A DNA stretch of 42,144 nt from the NCBI RefSeq assembly GCF_014650995.1, contig NZ_BMWA01000010.1, positions 1 through 42,144 on the forward strand. The letters run 5' to 3'. Position numbers and translations under genes: made by a program. Position 1 is the stretch's first letter, and the number at the start of each line of letters is the position of its first letter. Origin of the DNA: Streptomyces viridiviolaceus (GTDB lineage Bacteria; Actinomycetota; Actinomycetes; Streptomycetales; Streptomycetaceae). This document shows, in pieces, positions 23,327-31,715 of the stretch. The notes under the pieces were generated by a model. The model searched no databases. It was given only the letters and a program-made list of their open reading frames with translations, and was not told where the DNA came from.

Positions 23327-24355
23327 TCAGGACCCCGCGCCCCCCGTCCCCACCGTGCTCTCCCTCACCAGCAGCTGGTGGGGAGCCTTCGTCTCGGTCG
23401 GCGGTGGTGCCGAGCCGTCGATGACGGCCAGCAGGGTGCCGACCGCCGTGCGTGCGATCTGGGCCTTGTCGGGGGCGACCGTGGTCAGTGATGGGGAGCT
23501 GTACTGCCCCTCCTGGATGCCGTCGACGCCGACGACGGCGATGTCCTCGGGCACCCGTACCCCGGCCCGTGCCGCGGCGCGCATCGCGCCGATGGCCAGC
23601 AGGTCGTTGTAGCAGAAGACCGCGTCGGGCGGCTCCGGCAGGGCGAGCAGGTGCTCCATGGCCTGGGCGCCCAGGTGGCGGTGGAAGCGCTGGGTGGGGA
23701 CGATCAGGTCCTCGTCGACCGTGAGCCCGGCCCGCTCCAGCGCCTGGCGGTAGCCGATGGTGCGCAACTGCGCCGTCTCACCGGTGCTGTACGGCTGGTC
23801 GCCGATGGCCGCGACGCGCCGGCGGCCCAGTCCGAGCAGGTGCTCCGTCGCCTCCCGGGCCGCAGCGACGTTGTCGATCGCCACGTGGTGGAAGCTGCCG
23901 TTGAAGATGTGCTCGCCGAGCAGCACGACGGGCACCCGGTTGGTGCGGCTGCGCAGTTCCTCCGCCGAGATGGTCAGCGGGCTCAGCAGCAGACCGTCGA
24001 ACATCGTGGCGCGCGACTCCCGGCCGAGCAGTTCCCGCTCGCGCTCACCGTCACCGTCGGTCTGGTCGAGCATGACGACGTACCCGTGGGCGCGGGTGGC
24101 GGTGATCACCTCCCGGGCCAGCTCGGCGAAGTACGGCACGTCGAGCTCGGGGACGACGAGGGCGATCATCCCGCTGCGTCCCCGGCGGAGATTGCGGGCC
24201 ACCAGATTCGGCCGGTAGTCGAGCTCGTCGAGCGCCGCCTGCACCCGCGTCCGCAGCTCCTCGGAGACGGGGACCGACCCGTTGACCACGTTGGACACGG
24301 TGCGGATCGAGACCCCGGCGCGTCGTGCGACGTCGCGGAGCGTGGAGCCGGCCAT
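23327..24355 (-). CDS. LacI-family regulator of the adjacent sugar-uptake operon
   Basis: 342 residues. HTH at the very N-terminus: STLRDVARRAGVSIRTVSNVVNG, and the hinge helix ELDYRPNLVARNLRRGRSG. The sugar-binding domain has VVPELDVPYFAELAREV, ATEHLLGLGRRRVAAIGD and DIAVVGVDGIQEGQYSSPSLTTV. Start ATG 24355 is preferred over 24370 (five codons longer). It is divergent from a sugar ABC operon. The gap contains two palindromes with the same core TGCATCGTTGCA, centred 31 bp apart (three helical turns), so it almost surely represses that operon and itself. The effector sugar is unknown. Confidence 0.94.
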   Translation of the reverse strand: MAGSTLRDVARRAGVSIRTVSNVVNGSVPVSEELRTRVQAALDELDYRPNLVARNLRRGRSGMIALVVPELDVPYFAELAREVITATRAHGYVVMLDQTDGDGERERELLGRESRATMFDGLLLSPLTISAEELRSRTNRVPVVLLGEHIFNGSFHHVAIDNVAAAREATEHLLGLGRRRVAAIGDQPYSTGETAQLRTIGYRQALERAGLTVDEDLIVPTQRFHRHLGAQAMEHLLALPEPPDAVFCYNDLLAIGAMRAAARAGVRVPEDIAVVGVDGIQEGQYSSPSLTTVAPDKAQIARTAVGTLLAVIDGSAPPPTETKAPHQLLVRESTVGTGGAGS

Positions 24356-24455
24356 CCAGTTCCCCCTCACAGCCCTCGCGGGCTTCTTCCGTCGGAAGCA
24401 TCTCGCGCCGGCGCCGGTGCGACCACCGCTGACGCAGGTTGATGTTACTCAGCTA

Positions 24456-24469
24456 TTGCATCGTTGCAA
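24456..24469. promoter_or_regulatory. LacI-type operator 1 of the CUT1/GH2 operon
   Basis: TTGCATCGTTGCAA: 5-base arms about a TCGT centre. Shares the 12-base core with operator 2. Confidence 0.75.
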
Positions 24470-24484
24470 AAGGCGCAGCATCAT

Positions 24485-24502
24485 CTCTGCATCGTTGCAG
24501 AG
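24485..24502. promoter_or_regulatory. LacI-type operator 2 of the CUT1/GH2 operon
   Basis: CTCTGCA-TCGT-TGCAGAG: perfect 7-base arms about the same TCGT centre. Centre-to-centre distance to operator 1 is 31 bp, so two dimers could sit on the same DNA face. Confidence 0.78.
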
Positions 24503-24621
24503 CAGTTGGCGGCGACCGGCGCACTGCCGTGCGGACGACGCCTGCGCGCAGTCCGGTCCGCCGCGCACGCGTCCCCTCCCTGCTCCCTCGCGACCGCCTT
24601 CCCGACAGAGGAGCCGTGCTC

Positions 24622-25983
24622 ATGTCCAGACCACCCGTCCCGCGCCGCAGCGTCCTGCGCGGTGCCCTCGGCGCCGGTGCGCTCGCCGTCGCCGCCGGCC
24701 CGCTCGCGGCGTGCGCCCCCGGCTCCTCGGGGTCCGAACCGCGCAAACTGACCGGCACCCCCAGCGCCTCCGCCAAGGGGGAGATCACCATCTGGAACCG
24801 CTCGGGCGACCTGTTCAAGGTCTTCGACGCGGCCATCGACGCCTTCCGCAAGGCCTATCCGGACGTCAAGGTGAACCACCAGGCCGTCGACATCGACGCC
24901 AAGCTCGCCAACACCCTGATCAGCGGCACCGACCTGCCGGACGGCAGCTTCTGGGACGACGCCAAGATCGGCAGCCAGGCCGAGCACCTGTACGACCTGA
25001 CGGACCTGATCGCGCCCTACCGGAACAGGACGTCGGCGTACAAGCTGTCGGTCAACACCGTCGACGGCCGGATCTACGGCGTCCCCTGGGACCTCGATCC
25101 CGGGCTGCTCTGGTACCGCGAGGACCTGCTGGAGGACGCGGGCGTCGACCCCGCCGACCTCAAGTCCTACGACGACCTGCTGTCGGCGGCCCGGTCGCTG
25201 AAGGAGAAGAACCCCGCGGCCCGCCCCATCCACATGGAGAAGGACCCCTTCCTCGGACAGCTCTGGCTGGAGATGCTCGCCGGCCAGCAGGGCACCAGCC
25301 TCGCCGACGAGCACGGAAAGGTGCGGCTGGACTCCAAGGAGTACCGCACCATCCTCAACTGGATCCGGGACGCCGTCGACGACGGACTGGTCACCCATGC
25401 CGAATACCTCAAGCAGGCCGACCTCGCCGCCCTGGAGAACGGGCAGCAGGCCCTGGTTCCCTGGGCGGTGTGGTGGTCCTTCGCGCCCCAGCAGCTGCTG
25501 AAGAAGACCCAGGGCAAGTGGCGGGCCGCCCCCCTGCCCGCCTGGACCCCGGGCGGAGCGCGCAGCGGCGCCATGGGCGGCAGCAGCTTCATCATCCCGG
25601 CGAAGGCCAAGAACCCCCACCTGGCCTGGCTGCTCTATGAGTTCCTGTGCTTCAAGGAGCCCGGGTACAGCGCCGTGTACGGCCCGAGCGAGATCTACCC
25701 CGGCGGCCTGACCACCTCCGTACCGAGCTACGCCCCCGCCCGCCGCGCCGACAGGCCGCTGTTCGAACCGGTCGCCGCGCTCGGCGGCCAGGACCTGTGG
25801 AAGGTCGCCGTCGACGCCGCGGACGCCATCCCGCCCGCCGCGCCGATCCCCGCCTGGTGGAACAAGTCGGTCGACTACCTCGGGAACAACCTGCAGCGGC
25901 TGATGGAGGGGAAGATGGCGCCCGACGACGTCATCGACGACTCCACGAAGAAGATCCAGCGCAATCTGGTGGACCGCGCATGA
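24622..25983 (+). CDS. Sugar ABC transporter substrate-binding lipoprotein (Tat-type signal)
   Basis: 453 residues of the CUT1 family-1 binding proteins. The signal region PRRSVLRGALGAG has a twin-arginine pattern, followed by a hydrophobic stretch and the lipobox LAAC, so it is probably exported folded by Tat and then lipid-anchored. The mature part starts EITIWNRSGDLFKVFDAAIDAF, the usual first strand and helix, and ends with aromatic-rich sugar-site segments (AVWWSFAPQQLL, GGSSFIIPAKAKNPHLAWL). AGAGGAG lies at 24607-24613 before ATG 24622. It overlaps the next permease gene by 4 bases. Ligand not predictable; neighbours point to a plant oligosaccharide. Confidence 0.93.
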   Translation: MSRPPVPRRSVLRGALGAGALAVAAGPLAACAPGSSGSEPRKLTGTPSASAKGEITIWNRSGDLFKVFDAAIDAFRKAYPDVKVNHQAVDIDAKLANTLISGTDLPDGSFWDDAKIGSQAEHLYDLTDLIAPYRNRTSAYKLSVNTVDGRIYGVPWDLDPGLLWYREDLLEDAGVDPADLKSYDDLLSAARSLKEKNPAARPIHMEKDPFLGQLWLEMLAGQQGTSLADEHGKVRLDSKEYRTILNWIRDAVDDGLVTHAEYLKQADLAALENGQQALVPWAVWWSFAPQQLLKKTQGKWRAAPLPAWTPGGARSGAMGGSSFIIPAKAKNPHLAWLLYEFLCFKEPGYSAVYGPSEIYPGGLTTSVPSYAPARRADRPLFEPVAALGGQDLWKVAVDAADAIPPAAPIPAWWNKSVDYLGNNLQRLMEGKMAPDDVIDDSTKKIQRNLVDRA

Positions 25984-26912
25984 CACCCACGACCCTCACC
26001 CCGGCACGCCGGGAGCGGGCCGCCCCGGCGCCGCCGCGCCCCGCGCGCTCCCGCCGCCGGCCGTTCCTCACCCCGTACCTCTTCGTCGCCCCGTTCTACG
26101 TCGTCTTCGCCGCCTTCGGCCTGTATCCGCTCGTCTTCGCCCTCCAGTTGAGCTTCACCGACTGGAAGGGCGCGGGCGAGGCGCACTTCATCGGCCTGGA
26201 GAACTACACCTACCTGCTCACCAGCGAGGAGTTCTGGTCGTCGCTGGGCAACAGCGCGGTGATGTGGCTGCTCATCGTGCCGGTGCAGATCGTCGGGGGC
26301 CTGGCCGCCGCGGTCCTGCTGGCCAACGCCAGGCTGCGGCTGCGCGGCATGTTCCGGGTCGCCTTCATCGCGCCGTTCGTCACCCCGCTGGTGGCGATGG
26401 CACAGGTCTGGATCGTGGCCTTCGACACCGACTACGGGCTGGTCAACCACCTGCTGGGCCTCGTCGGCCTGCCCGGCGTCGACTGGCTGCAGTCGACCGC
26501 CTGGGCCAAACCGACGCTCGCGCTGCTGTTCCTGTGGAAGACCACCGGCTTCGCGGTCATCATCCTGCTCGCCGGACTCCAGGCCGTGCCCGCCGACGTC
26601 TACGAGGCCGCCTCCCTCGACGGCGCCTCGCGGAAACGGCAGTTCTGGTCGCTGACGCTGCCGCTGATGCGCCGGAGCATCGCCTTCCTCGTGGTGGTGC
26701 AGACCCTCGCGGTGTTCCAGATGTTCGCCGAACCCCACGTGGTCACCCAGGGCGGGCCCTACGGCTCGACCACCACCGGCGGCCTCTACCTCTACAACCA
26801 CATCACGACGTCCGACCTCGGGACCGGCGCCGCGAACTCCTTCCTGCTGGTGCTGCTGGTGTTCGCCCTGTCCCTGCTGTCCGTGCGTCTGCTCCGCTCC
26901 CGGGACGAGTGA
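25980..26912 (+). CDS. Sugar ABC transporter permease (MalF-type)
   Basis: 310 residues with six membrane helices after a basic proline-rich N-terminus. The EAA loop that contacts the ATPase is YEAASLDGASRKRQFWSLTLPLM near residue 205. The start overlaps the binding-protein stop codon as ATGA, so expression is coupled. It pairs with the next permease; no ATP-binding gene follows. Confidence 0.93.
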   Translation: MTPTTLTPARRERAAPAPPRPARSRRRPFLTPYLFVAPFYVVFAAFGLYPLVFALQLSFTDWKGAGEAHFIGLENYTYLLTSEEFWSSLGNSAVMWLLIVPVQIVGGLAAAVLLANARLRLRGMFRVAFIAPFVTPLVAMAQVWIVAFDTDYGLVNHLLGLVGLPGVDWLQSTAWAKPTLALLFLWKTTGFAVIILLAGLQAVPADVYEAASLDGASRKRQFWSLTLPLMRRSIAFLVVVQTLAVFQMFAEPHVVTQGGPYGSTTTGGLYLYNHITTSDLGTGAANSFLLVLLVFALSLLSVRLLRSRDE

Positions 26913-26914
26913 CC

Positions 26915-27808
26915 ATGATCAGCCAGAGCAAGGAACGCAACAGCGAGCGGCGCAAGAGCCTCTCCCGGCCCGCTCCGGGCCCCTTCCAGTACCTCGTGCT
27001 CGGTCTTCTGGCCGTGGTGTTCGTCTACCCCATCTGGTGGGCCGTCAGCTCCTCGCTGAAGCCGCCGGCCGAGATCGTCCGCGACCCGCTGTCCTTCTCG
27101 CCGGGCGCGGCCACCCTGGACAACTACCGGGCCATGTTCGACGACGTGCCGATCGGCACCGGGTTCGTCAACACCGTGCTGGTCGTGGCGGTCAAGGGCG
27201 CGATGACCATGTTCTTCTGCCCGCTGGCCGGCTACGCCTTCGCCAAGTACCGCTTCCCCGGCAAGAACCTGCTCTTCGGGGTGCTGATGCTCACCCTGAT
27301 GCTGCCGACCCTCGTGCTGATCATCCCGCTGCTGCTGGAGATGAGCCAACTGGGCTGGGTCAACACCTACCAGGCGTTGATCCTGCCCGGCAGCATCGAC
27401 GCCTTCAGCATCTTCTGGATGCGGCAGACCATCGCCGCGGTCCCCGACGAACTCCTCGACGCCGGACGCGTGGACGGCGCGAGCGAGTTCGGCATCTTCG
27501 CCCGGATCGTGGTGCCCGTCATCCGTCCCGGCATCGCCGCGCTCGGCGTGCTGACCGCCATGAACATCTACAACGACTTCGTCTGGCCCGTCGTCGCCGT
27601 CAACGACGAGAGCCACCAGACGCTCCAGGTCGTCCTGTCCACCCTCGCGCAGAACGTCGCCGGCAACCGCGTCGGCGCCGACTTCGCGACCGTCTGGGGC
27701 GAACTGCTCGCCGCCGGAAGCATCGCGATGCTGCCCGTGCTGGTGCTGTTCGTCCTGCTGCAACGCCACTTCATCAACGGGATCCTCGCGGGCAGCGTCA
27801 AGGGCTGA
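26915..27808 (+). CDS. Sugar ABC transporter permease (MalG-type)
   Basis: 297 residues, six membrane helices. The EAA loop reads LLDAGRVDGASEFGIFARIVVPV near residue 190. The family segment WAVSSSLKPPAEIV follows helix 1. The start lies two bases after the previous stop. The operon then continues with a glycosidase instead of an ATPase, as is usual for Streptomyces CUT1 systems that share MsiK. Confidence 0.93.
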   Translation: MISQSKERNSERRKSLSRPAPGPFQYLVLGLLAVVFVYPIWWAVSSSLKPPAEIVRDPLSFSPGAATLDNYRAMFDDVPIGTGFVNTVLVVAVKGAMTMFFCPLAGYAFAKYRFPGKNLLFGVLMLTLMLPTLVLIIPLLLEMSQLGWVNTYQALILPGSIDAFSIFWMRQTIAAVPDELLDAGRVDGASEFGIFARIVVPVIRPGIAALGVLTAMNIYNDFVWPVVAVNDESHQTLQVVLSTLAQNVAGNRVGADFATVWGELLAAGSIAMLPVLVLFVLLQRHFINGILAGSVKG

Positions 27809-27861
27809 CGCCCCGTCACCCGCCCCTCCCCGCCCCGCGCACCGATCGGAGCACACACCCC

Positions 27862-29958
27862 ATGTCCACCCAGCAGGCCCCTCGTCCCGAATACCCCCGC
27901 CCCCACTTCGACCGCTCCCACGCCTGGCTCGGCCTCAACGGCACCTGGGACTTCCGCGCCGACCCCGCCGAGCGGTACTCCGCCGACGCGGCCGACGGCT
28001 ACGACCAGCGGATCACCGTGCCGTTCGCCTGGGAGACCCCCGCCTCCGGCATCGCCGCGCACTGGCTGCAGACCGCCTGGTACCGGCGTACGTTCACCGT
28101 GCCGGCCGACTGGGCAGGCCAGCGCGTCGTGCTGCACTTCGGCGCCGTCCACCACGAGGCCATGGTGTGGGTGAACGGCACCGAGGTCGCCCGCCACGAG
28201 GGCGGCTACACCCCCTTCTCGGCCGATGTGACCGACGCCCTCGGCGACGGCGAGCAGCTGCTCACCGTGCGCGTCCACGCCCCCGCCGACAAGCGGGACA
28301 TCGCCCACGGCAAGCAGCGCAGCATGCCCCGCGACGACTACGACGGCGTCTGCTTCACCCCGTCCTCGGGCATCTGGCAGAGCGTCTGGCTGGAGTCCCG
28401 GCCCGCCACCCACCTCGCCTCCCTCCGCCTGCGCCCCAACCACGACCTGACGGGGATCAGCGTCGAAGCCGCCGTGCACGGGCCGGCCGTCGAGGGCGCG
28501 TCGCTGCGGCTGCGCGTCCGTGGCGAGGCCACCGCCGTGACGATGACCGTCGACCCCGACGGGCGGGCCCGCACCGAACTCCTCCTCGCCACACCCCGGC
28601 ACTGGTCGCCCGAGGACCCGCACCTCTACCACGTCGACGCCGAGCTGACCTCCGCGGACGGCACCGACCGGGTCGCCTCCTACACCGGCCTGCGCACCAT
28701 CACCGTCGACGGCGAGAACCTGTACCTCAACGGGCGCCGGCTGTTCGTCCGCGGCGTGCTCGACCAGGGCTACTGGCCCGACACCGGCATCACCGCCCCC
28801 GACGACACGGCCCTGCGCCGGGACCTGGAGCTCGCCGCCGACGCCGGCTACAACCTCGTACGCAAGCACCTCAAGCTGGAGGACCCCCGCTACCTCCACC
28901 ACGCCGACACCCTCGGCATGCTCCTGTGGGCCGAGCCCGCCTCGCCCGGACGCTTCTCGCCCGCGTCCGTCGCCGCCTTCGCCGAGCAGATCGAGCCGAT
29001 GGTGGAACGCGACGGCAACAGCCCCGCCATCGTCATCTGGGGCCTGTACAACGAGGAGTGGGGCCTGGACTGGGACATCCCCGGCGACGCGGCCAAGCAG
29101 AAGGCCACCGCCGACGCCTACGACCGGCTCAAGGCCCTCGACCCCACCCGCCCGGTCGTCGACAACTCCGGCTGGACCCACGTCAGGACCGACCTGCTCG
29201 ACTGGCACTACTACGACGAGAGCGCCGCCTCCTGGGCCACCACGGTCGCCGACCTGCTCTCCGGCGCACGCGACGACTTCCCCGTCAAGCTCGGCCCCGA
29301 CCACGTCGTCCACAAGAAGCTCGCCGTCCCCGCACAGCCCCTGCGCGGCCTGCCCAACCTCAACAGCGAGTACGGCGGCGGCTTCACCGGCCTGGAACGC
29401 GCCTGGCACCTGCGCTGGCAGACCCAGGAACTGCGCCGCCACGACCGCCTCGCCGGGTACGTCTACACCGAGCTGTACGACATCGAGCACGAGAGCGCCG
29501 GACTGCTGGACTTCCGGCGCGCCGCCAAGGACCTCGCCGGTGTCGACCCGGCCCACGTCAACGCGCCGACCACCCTCGTCCTGGACGTCACACCGGTCGC
29601 CCCGGGCCGAGACCTGCTCACCCCCACGCCCGACTTCACCGTGGACCTGCGCGTCTCCCACCACGGGTCCGACCCGGTCGAGGGCACCGTGCACACCACC
29701 TGGACCCCGGTGTACGCGCCCACCCCCCGGGACCCGGGCGAGGCGGTGCCCGGCTGCCGTGCCGGGGCCAAGCCGTACGTCCTCGGCGCACCCGTCACCG
29801 TGCCCGCCGCCCTGCCCGCCGGCTGGGCCGGCGGTCGGCTGCACCTGGCGCTGGTCGTGGACGGCACCGTCGCCGCCCGCACCGCCCTCGACGTGGACAC
29901 CCGCACCGAGCCGCACATCGGCGACGACCCGGCCGCCCGCGCCGCCCAGGCCCACTGA
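27862..29958 (+). CDS. Glycoside hydrolase family 2 enzyme, cytoplasmic
   Basis: 698 residues without a signal peptide. The N-terminal jelly-roll begins WLGLNGTWDFRADP and includes RRTFTVPADWAGQRVVLHFGAVHHEAMVWVNG; an Ig-like domain follows, then the TIM barrel from about 290. The general acid/base is E398 in WGLYNEEWG (the GH2 NE motif), the nucleophile E503 in NLNSEYGG. GH2 includes beta-galactosidases, beta-glucuronidases, beta-mannosidases and arabinopyranosidases; I cannot choose from sequence alone. Being intracellular and in the same operon as the importer, it probably cleaves the imported oligosaccharide. A gap of 53 bases from the permease and 38 to the secreted enzyme suggests one transcript. 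Confidence 0.92.
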   Translation: MSTQQAPRPEYPRPHFDRSHAWLGLNGTWDFRADPAERYSADAADGYDQRITVPFAWETPASGIAAHWLQTAWYRRTFTVPADWAGQRVVLHFGAVHHEAMVWVNGTEVARHEGGYTPFSADVTDALGDGEQLLTVRVHAPADKRDIAHGKQRSMPRDDYDGVCFTPSSGIWQSVWLESRPATHLASLRLRPNHDLTGISVEAAVHGPAVEGASLRLRVRGEATAVTMTVDPDGRARTELLLATPRHWSPEDPHLYHVDAELTSADGTDRVASYTGLRTITVDGENLYLNGRRLFVRGVLDQGYWPDTGITAPDDTALRRDLELAADAGYNLVRKHLKLEDPRYLHHADTLGMLLWAEPASPGRFSPASVAAFAEQIEPMVERDGNSPAIVIWGLYNEEWGLDWDIPGDAAKQKATADAYDRLKALDPTRPVVDNSGWTHVRTDLLDWHYYDESAASWATTVADLLSGARDDFPVKLGPDHVVHKKLAVPAQPLRGLPNLNSEYGGGFTGLERAWHLRWQTQELRRHDRLAGYVYTELYDIEHESAGLLDFRRAAKDLAGVDPAHVNAPTTLVLDVTPVAPGRDLLTPTPDFTVDLRVSHHGSDPVEGTVHTTWTPVYAPTPRDPGEAVPGCRAGAKPYVLGAPVTVPAALPAGWAGGRLHLALVVDGTVAARTALDVDTRTEPHIGDDPAARAAQAH

Positions 29959-29996
29959 CCCGCACCACCCGGCACCCACCACCAAGGAGTCGATCC

Positions 29997-31661
29997 GTGC
30001 GCAACCCCTCGCCCAGACGCACATCTCCGGCGCTGCTCGGCGTCCTGGCCCTCGTCGCGGCGCTGCTGTCCCTGTGGACCCAGCCCGCCTCGGCCGCGCC
30101 CGCCGGCCAGGTCCTGGCGTCACCCGACCTGGCGGCCCACCCGCAGGGCGACGACAGCTACCCGCGCGCCGTCCGCCTCGACCACGACGGCTCGGCGGGC
30201 CAGACCATGCTCGCCACCTACGCCCGGCGCAACCAGGGCACCACCAACACCCTGCCCGTCCACCGCAGCACCGACGGCGGCCGCACCTGGAGCACCACGC
30301 CGATCTCCACGATCACCTCCCACACCGCCGGCTGGGACATCGAGGCCCCGGTGCTCTACGAGGTGCCGCGCACCGCGAACGGCCTGAACCAGGGAGACCT
30401 GCTCGCCGCCGGCACCGCCTGGCGGGCCGGTGACTACACCACGCAGAAGATCGAGGTCTTCAAGAGCACCGACCACGGCCTGAGCTGGCAGTACCTCTCC
30501 GACTGCACCCGGACCAGCGGCCTGCCCGACACCATCGGGCACGGCATCTGGGAACCCTGGTTCCTGCTCGCCCCGAACAACACCCTGGCCTGCTTCATCT
30601 CGGACGAGCGGCCCGCGAACAGCCCGACCAACAACCAGGTCATCGGCCACTACACCTCCACCGACGGCGGACGCACCTGGAGCGGCACCCTCACCAAGGA
30701 CGTCGCCTTCCCCGCCGACGCCCTCGCCCGCCCCGGCATGTCGATCGTCGTCCCGCTGCCGAACGGGCGGTTCATGATGGCGTACGAGATGTGCCGGGAC
30801 GCCACCGACGCCGACCACGCCTGCGAGGTCTACACCAAGACCAGCCCCGACGGCCTGAACTGGGCGCCCGCCGACGACCCCGGCACCCTCGTGCGCACCG
30901 CCGACGGCAGGGAGCTGCTCCACACCCCCTACCTAGCCTGGGTACCGGGCGGCGGCCCCGACGGCACGCTGCTGATGTCCGGCCAGCGCGTCGTGACCGG
31001 GCCCACCGGGAACAAGGCCGTGATGGCCGAGTCCGGCAGCGTGCTGTTCGCCAACACCGACCTGGGCGCGGGGGAGTGGACCGAGATCGAGGCCCCGGTC
31101 CTGACCGACCCGACCGGCGGCTACAACCCCGGCGAGCCCTCCTGCCCGGCCTACAGCTCACCCGTCGTGCCGCGGGCCGACGGCACCTCCTTCCTCTACC
31201 TGACGGCCACCTGGCTCGGCACCGGCAACCAGTGCCAGATCCGTTTCGGCACCGGCGCGCTCGGCGGTCCGGCCGGCCAGGTCACCACGCCGTGGGTGGC
31301 GGGCAGGTGCCTGGACGTCGACACCAACACCAGCGGCAACGGCAGGGCCGTCCAGCTGTGGGACTGCAACACCGCCACCGGCCAGCGCTGGTCGGTCGCT
31401 CCCGACGGCACGCTGCGCGCCTTCGGCAGATGCCTCGACATCGACGGCAACGGCACGGCCAACTTCACCAAGGTCCAGCTGTGGGACTGCGCCGTGGGCG
31501 TCGGCGGCCAGCAGTGGCGCCACCGGAGCGACGGCTCCCTGCTGAACCCGCAGTCCGGCCGCTGCCTGGACATCCCCTCCGGCGCCACGGCCAACGGCAC
31601 CAAGCTGCAGATCTACGACTGCAACGGCCTCGGCACCCAGAAGTGGAACCTGCCCGGGTAG
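29997..31661 (+). CDS. Secreted sialidase-fold glycosidase with ricin-type lectin domain
   Basis: 554 residues: a Sec signal ending PASAAPA (about residues 1-34), a six-bladed beta-propeller at about 40-425, and a ricin B/CBM13 domain at about 430-554. The propeller shows Asp-box motifs STDGGRTW (twice), STDHGLSW and a degenerate TSPDGLNW. The lectin domain has three repeats of GRCLD...QxW (QRW, QQW, QKW). The Arg-Ile-Pro motif of true sialidases is not seen; YPRAVRLDHDGS stands there instead. Length and the missing motif fit GH93 exo-arabinanase-like or other sialidase-superfamily enzymes better than GH33, and it is too short for GH74. It probably releases the sugar imported by the operon. 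GTG 29997 with AAGGAG upstream. Confidence 0.87.
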   Translation: MRNPSPRRTSPALLGVLALVAALLSLWTQPASAAPAGQVLASPDLAAHPQGDDSYPRAVRLDHDGSAGQTMLATYARRNQGTTNTLPVHRSTDGGRTWSTTPISTITSHTAGWDIEAPVLYEVPRTANGLNQGDLLAAGTAWRAGDYTTQKIEVFKSTDHGLSWQYLSDCTRTSGLPDTIGHGIWEPWFLLAPNNTLACFISDERPANSPTNNQVIGHYTSTDGGRTWSGTLTKDVAFPADALARPGMSIVVPLPNGRFMMAYEMCRDATDADHACEVYTKTSPDGLNWAPADDPGTLVRTADGRELLHTPYLAWVPGGGPDGTLLMSGQRVVTGPTGNKAVMAESGSVLFANTDLGAGEWTEIEAPVLTDPTGGYNPGEPSCPAYSSPVVPRADGTSFLYLTATWLGTGNQCQIRFGTGALGGPAGQVTTPWVAGRCLDVDTNTSGNGRAVQLWDCNTATGQRWSVAPDGTLRAFGRCLDIDGNGTANFTKVQLWDCAVGVGGQQWRHRSDGSLLNPQSGRCLDIPSGATANGTKLQIYDCNGLGTQKWNLPG

Positions 31662-31715
31662 CGGGGGACGGGGGCGCGGACCGGCGCTCCGGGCGTCGCA
31701 TACGCTCGGACCACG

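Noticed and set aside
29997..31661. GH74 xyloglucanase for the Asp-box protein, which would suit a xyloglucan locus
   Set aside because: GH74 enzymes have two seven-bladed propellers and are about twice as large in the catalytic part; here only about 385 residues are available.
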